Below are positions 62,001-64,000 of a stretch of DNA of 64,000 nt, one piece after another. A program made the translations under genes and the position numbers. The notes beneath the pieces are model-generated. The model saw only the letters and a list, made by a program, of their open reading frames with translations. It ran no database searches and was not told the origin of the DNA. How positions within the stretch are numbered: the stretch's first letter is position 1; every line of letters starts with the position of its first letter. The DNA comes from Nemopilema nomurai (lineage: Eukaryota > Cnidaria > Scyphozoa > Rhizostomeae > Rhizostomatidae): positions 905,672 to 969,671 of the forward strand of contig ML133452.1 of assembly GCA_003864495.1 (NCBI GenBank), written 5' to 3'.

Positions 62001-63862
62001 AAGTAAATCTCAGGCTCATCAGATAATTAAAACTGAAGTTCTCCTTGCCTTAGATGCGAACGAAGATGTCGAAGCTGACGGAAGACAATCAAAGTATTAA
62101 TCAATCGATCAATCAGTATACTTCAATGACGAATAATATTACGTCAAACAGTGCCTCTAGTACACCTGTGCCAATAGGCGAGGGTCTGAGCTCCTTGCCG
62201 GAGAACCTGGAGGCAACATTTGCCCATTCTGACGTGGACCAAATCAGTGCCAGGGCAACGGTGAGCAAACCATCTGAAGAAACTAATGCTGGATTGTTTA
62301 TTCTTATTCTTTTCATATTTAAGATGTTTCAAATAGGTTTACATTGGTGCAATGTTTCTTGTTTGTTTATACGTGCTGTTTTTTCTTGGGCATGTGAGTG
62401 ACTTTTTTCGCGACTTTTTTGCAGGAAGGGTGTTAGGCATTTTGCTTCACGATGTACTTTGTCAGTCTTCCTTATGGTTATTCCTGATGTGCAAAATGCG
62501 ATGATTTCTTTTGTTCTTAAGTTTGATTCTTGAAGTGTTACCTGTTACTCTTTTGGAAAGCGTAAACCAGGGCTGCGGCAATCTTTTTCTTGAGAGATTG
62601 CAAAGTGGGTTATTCTCAATGAAAGATAAATTTCAAATCACTCGCCATTTAATGCATCACAGTTTGCACTCGAATTTCCGTCATTCTCAGCAGCATTTGC
62701 AGATTCGTTTCAGTGGTTTATTCACAAGGTGACACTAATTGCTGTGACTGGAGTGACAAAGCGAGTATTTCTTTGCGTTGCAGGCCGGTAGTAGTCCAGT
62801 GAGCAGTATAAGTGGCTTCAGCGTGGGCTCAGGGTCTGGCAGAGTGGACGATGCGAATGACGAGGATTTCAAGGTAGTACTTGTGAAGCCCAGTGTCATT
62901 GCGCCACTTATAGTATAGGCCAGTCTTGTTAAGCTATTAATTTCAATATTAGTATTTGAATCTATTGCATGATGTTGTGGTAATAGGCCGATCCAGTGCA
63001 TTTACGATCAGAAATTTGGTTCACACAAGAATTTAGGACAGAAAGATTTCTCGTCTTTGTGTTATAAAGCACATATATCAATCCAGTTTACAAACTATCG
63101 CTTCTGTCCCTTGCGGAGATTAATGTTTTCTTATAGTAACAGGACGTGCGTTAAGGAAAATGTCATTTTTTGAAAATCGTCATGTGAAATCGTCGTCTTG
63201 AAAATCCTGTGTTGTTTCGGTCGATAGGATCAGGACCCCTTCAAACCAAAGTCAGATGTTTTCAGTGGAAACGAGTCAGGTACAAATGTTTTCACTTTTA
63301 ATCATCACCTTCTTTTCGATTGTCATACTCGATGTACATATTATCTATTTTGTTTCAACATTTCGAGCATATCCTAACTTTTTAAAGTGGAGCAATCGTT
63401 TTGTTATGATTTTTGACGGTAATATTTTTCGTTGTCTGTATGTATTTCCGCGTTGATGATTTTTTAATGAGGTATTATGATTTCTTCACTTCTATCCTAC
63501 TGTTTCCAAGTCCATGTATTCATCTGAATTATTGGAAGGAAACCAGTATGGGGATTTTAAATGTGATTTTCTCGCCAAGCTCTCATCATAAGCATGGAAA
63601 TCTCTCTTTTCAGAAAACGCGGATCCGTTTCATACGGAGGATCCATTCAAGCAAGACCCATTCAAGACCGTGTCCTTCGCAGGAGATCCATTCTCAGGGG
63701 ACCCCTTCCACGTGAGTGTCGCACATACCTCTTCGATTCATGTTCTCCTCTTCTGTTTATGTTCTCATAGGTTGGCAGTTCTCATGAATTTTGATTCGAA
63801 ATTGTCCTTTTTACCTTTTACAGGACAAGGACCCCTTTCACTCAGAGCACGATAAAAACGAG
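44044..63862 (+). CDS. EPS15: EPS15 endocytic adaptor, 27 exons, runs off the window
   Basis: Twenty-seven exons join without a frame break into 685 codons: 44044-44070, 46281-46325, 47021-47110, 47462-47509, 49291-49386, 49795-49854, 50515-50550, 51340-51387, 52019-52060, 52760-52819, 53274-53435, 54081-54186, 54637-54700, 54897-54975, 55410-55478, 55597-55700, 57990-58062, 58813-58911, 59346-59408, 60046-60093, 60654-60731, 61281-61352, 62054-62260, 62784-62873, 63228-63279, 63614-63711 and 63824-63862. Order: three EH domains, coiled coil, Ser/Thr-rich linker, DPF repeats. EPS15 family proteins bind NPF motifs through EH domains and AP-2 through DPF motifs at clathrin-coated pits. The C-terminus, with ubiquitin-interacting motifs in relatives, lies outside. 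Most introns are phase 0. It could equally be called EPS15/EPS15L1, since invertebrates usually have one gene. Confidence 0.93.
45370..45565 (+). other. Open acidic reading frame in EPS15 intron 1
   Basis: A frame reads [14 protein letters not shown], then an acidic Ser/Glu tail ([15 protein letters not shown]) to a stop. It resembles the C-terminus of a transposase-like protein, but no catalytic region is nearby and the family is not recognised. Confidence 0.25.
46281..49386 (+). CDS. EPS15: EPS15 exons 2-5: EH1 domain
   Basis: Residues 10-102, with four phase-0 exons. The conserved VYEAYYKQ helix, the [17 protein letters not shown] segment with NPF-pocket Trp56, and the EF-hand region [14 protein letters not shown] are visible. 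The EF loop (60-71) ends in Gly71, where a calcium-binding loop needs Glu, so calcium binding here is doubtful. The junction of exons 4 and 5 falls exactly before that Gly. Confidence 0.92.
46558..46604. repeat. Short repeat of GTTTGATGTTCA in EPS15 intron 2
   Basis: Three near-identical copies of AGTTTGATGTTCA are separated by 0-8 bases. Confidence 0.8.
48123..49257. mobile_element. Candidate terminal-inverted-repeat element in EPS15 intron 4
   Basis: CAATGCTGGGAATG at 48135-48148 is matched by its exact reverse complement at 49232-49245, with looser matching outside and inside. The roughly 1.1-kb interval holds internal small inverted repeats and a 16-bp palindrome. No transposase was recognised, so a non-autonomous DNA element is likely. 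Its right end is only about 35 bases from EPS15 exon 5. Confidence 0.5.
49216..49231. repeat. 16-bp perfect palindrome GCGTGCGATCGCACGC
   Basis: A perfect palindrome in the right end of the candidate inverted-repeat element, just before EPS15 exon 5. Confidence 0.85.
50515..53435 (+). CDS. EPS15: EPS15 exons 7-11: EH2 domain and linker
   Basis: Residues 123-238. [27 protein letters not shown] and [18 protein letters not shown] match EH2 closely. Trp166 is conserved. The EF loop 170-181 (D.D.D.....D..E) has every calcium ligand. It is followed by [12 protein letters not shown] and the VPPSKR motif seen after EH2 in relatives, then a Ser/Ala-rich linker. Exon 6 (49795-49854) encodes the Pro-rich EH1-EH2 linker. 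Confidence 0.93.
50607..50745. repeat. Degenerate 12-bp minisatellite in EPS15 intron 7
   Basis: Imperfect copies of GCCTGCGTGGAT are repeated for about 140 bases, giving an artefactual Cys/Val-rich frame. Confidence 0.8.
54081..55478 (+). CDS. EPS15: EPS15 exons 12-15: EH3 domain
   Basis: Residues 239-344. [15 protein letters not shown] opens EH3. The first EF loop, 265-276 ([12 protein letters not shown]), is complete; the second (299-310) ends in Gln. Trp295 in HIWGLCDTK is split between exons 13 and 14 (TG/G). It ends with [17 protein letters not shown], the conserved segment after EH3. Confidence 0.93.
55597..61352 (+). CDS. EPS15: EPS15 exons 16-22: coiled-coil region
   Basis: Residues 345-523. 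[18 protein letters not shown] begins a long Glu/Lys/Gln/Leu-rich heptad region that mediates oligomerisation in the family. Exon 17 (57990-58062) joins exon 16 in phase 2, giving [18 protein letters not shown]. Exon 18 (58813-58911) ends at a weak donor GTTGCC, chosen because phase and frame leave no alternative. The remaining exons (59346, 60046, 60654 and 61281) are all phase 0. Confidence 0.88.
56304..56341. repeat. 7-bp tandem repeat ATTAATC in EPS15 intron 16
   Basis: Five exact head-to-tail copies. Each carries an ATTA homeodomain-type core, which may be chance. Confidence 0.9.
57731..57801 (+). CDS. EPS15: Possible alternative terminal exon of EPS15
   Basis: A good acceptor (GAAATTTTCAG) precedes a frame that fits exon 16 in phase 2 and reads [18 protein letters not shown] to a TAA at 57799-57801. 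It cannot be a cassette exon: splicing from its GTAATC on to exon 17 shifts the frame and meets a stop. Used as a last exon it would give a protein of three EH domains lacking coiled coil and DPF tail. No AATAAA is close downstream, so it may be a decoy. Confidence 0.25.
59725..59789. repeat. 23-bp tandem repeat with CACGTG in EPS15 intron 19
   Basis: Nearly three copies of TTCAGCGTTTCGAAGCACG followed by TGGT. Two of them contain the E-box palindrome CACGTG. Confidence 0.85.
62054..62873 (+). CDS. EPS15: EPS15 exons 23-24: Ser/Thr-rich linker
   Basis: Residues 524-622. There is a repetitive Ser-Ile-Asn-Gln run ([13 protein letters not shown]), then Pro/Ser-rich and Gly/Ser-rich low-complexity sequence. 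No domain is seen. It corresponds to the variable linker between the coiled coil and the DPF tail. Confidence 0.85.
63228..63862 (+). CDS. EPS15: EPS15 exons 25-27: DPF repeat tail (partial)
   Basis: Seven Asp-Pro-Phe motifs occur at residues 625-627, 643-645, 649-651, 654-656, 664-666, 669-671 and 675-677. DPF motifs bind the AP-2 alpha-adaptin ear in EPS15 proteins. The last exon seen ends at a GTACGA donor, so the coding region continues past the window. Confidence 0.9.
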
Positions 63863-64000
63863 GTACGAGATAGCCTCTCCTATTATGTTTTATGTCATAT
63901 AGACTCCGTTTATTCCTCCCCTAATAAATCTCGCAGTCGATGTCAATTCTTAATTTTCAGTTTTTGTATGTTAAGCATTGTAGTGAATTGACCATGGCGT

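Noticed and set aside
1..64000. CRISPR arrays, operons, bacterial promoters or rRNA
   Set aside because: None is present; tandem repeats here lack spacers and the genes are spliced.

Overview
This is a eukaryotic nuclear window: AT-rich, intron-rich, with GT-AG introns and long intergenic DNA, and no operons or bacterial genes. Exon sequences of a DM-domain (DMRT) gene, a three-EH-domain EPS15 gene and a PET100 gene point to an animal. The low GC, modest introns and tRNA-derived relics would suit a cnidarian, perhaps an anthozoan such as a coral. That assignment is inference, not something the sequence proves.

Layout. 1-5.7 kb: no gene seen, one 21-bp tandem repeat. 5.7-13.6 kb, minus strand: a complete four-exon DMRT gene of 390 codons, with an N-terminal DM zinc domain and a C-terminal DMA domain. 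Its intron 1 holds an 11-bp minisatellite rich in ATCAAAG, and its intron 3 holds a tRNA-like retroposed element. 15.9-19.2 kb, plus strand: three phase-compatible exons of an unrecognised small basic protein with a Cys-rich patch, 5' end not found. 19.2-36.2 kb: gene-poor DNA with a degenerate tRNA-derived relic, a 143-bp tandem duplication, a short perfect hairpin and a G-run. 36.2-37.8 kb, minus strand: the last two exons of PET100, a cytochrome c oxidase assembly factor; its first exon was not located. 38-39.2 kb: decayed coding relics, including a zinc-knuckle-like one, and a GC-rich patch. 39.3-44 kb: repeats and no convincing gene. 44.0-63.9 kb, plus strand: EPS15, with 27 in-phase coding exons (685 codons) and running off the right edge. 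It encodes three EH domains, a coiled coil and the start of the DPF-rich AP-2-binding tail.

The genes do not form a pathway. DMRT is a transcription factor, EPS15 an endocytic adaptor and PET100 a mitochondrial assembly factor. The DMRT-EPS15 neighbourhood is notable because human DMRTA2 and EPS15 also lie close together on 1p32.3 (from memory), so it may be an old linkage. All exon calls were made by eye from splice sites, reading phase and family resemblance; no alignment or transcript data were used.
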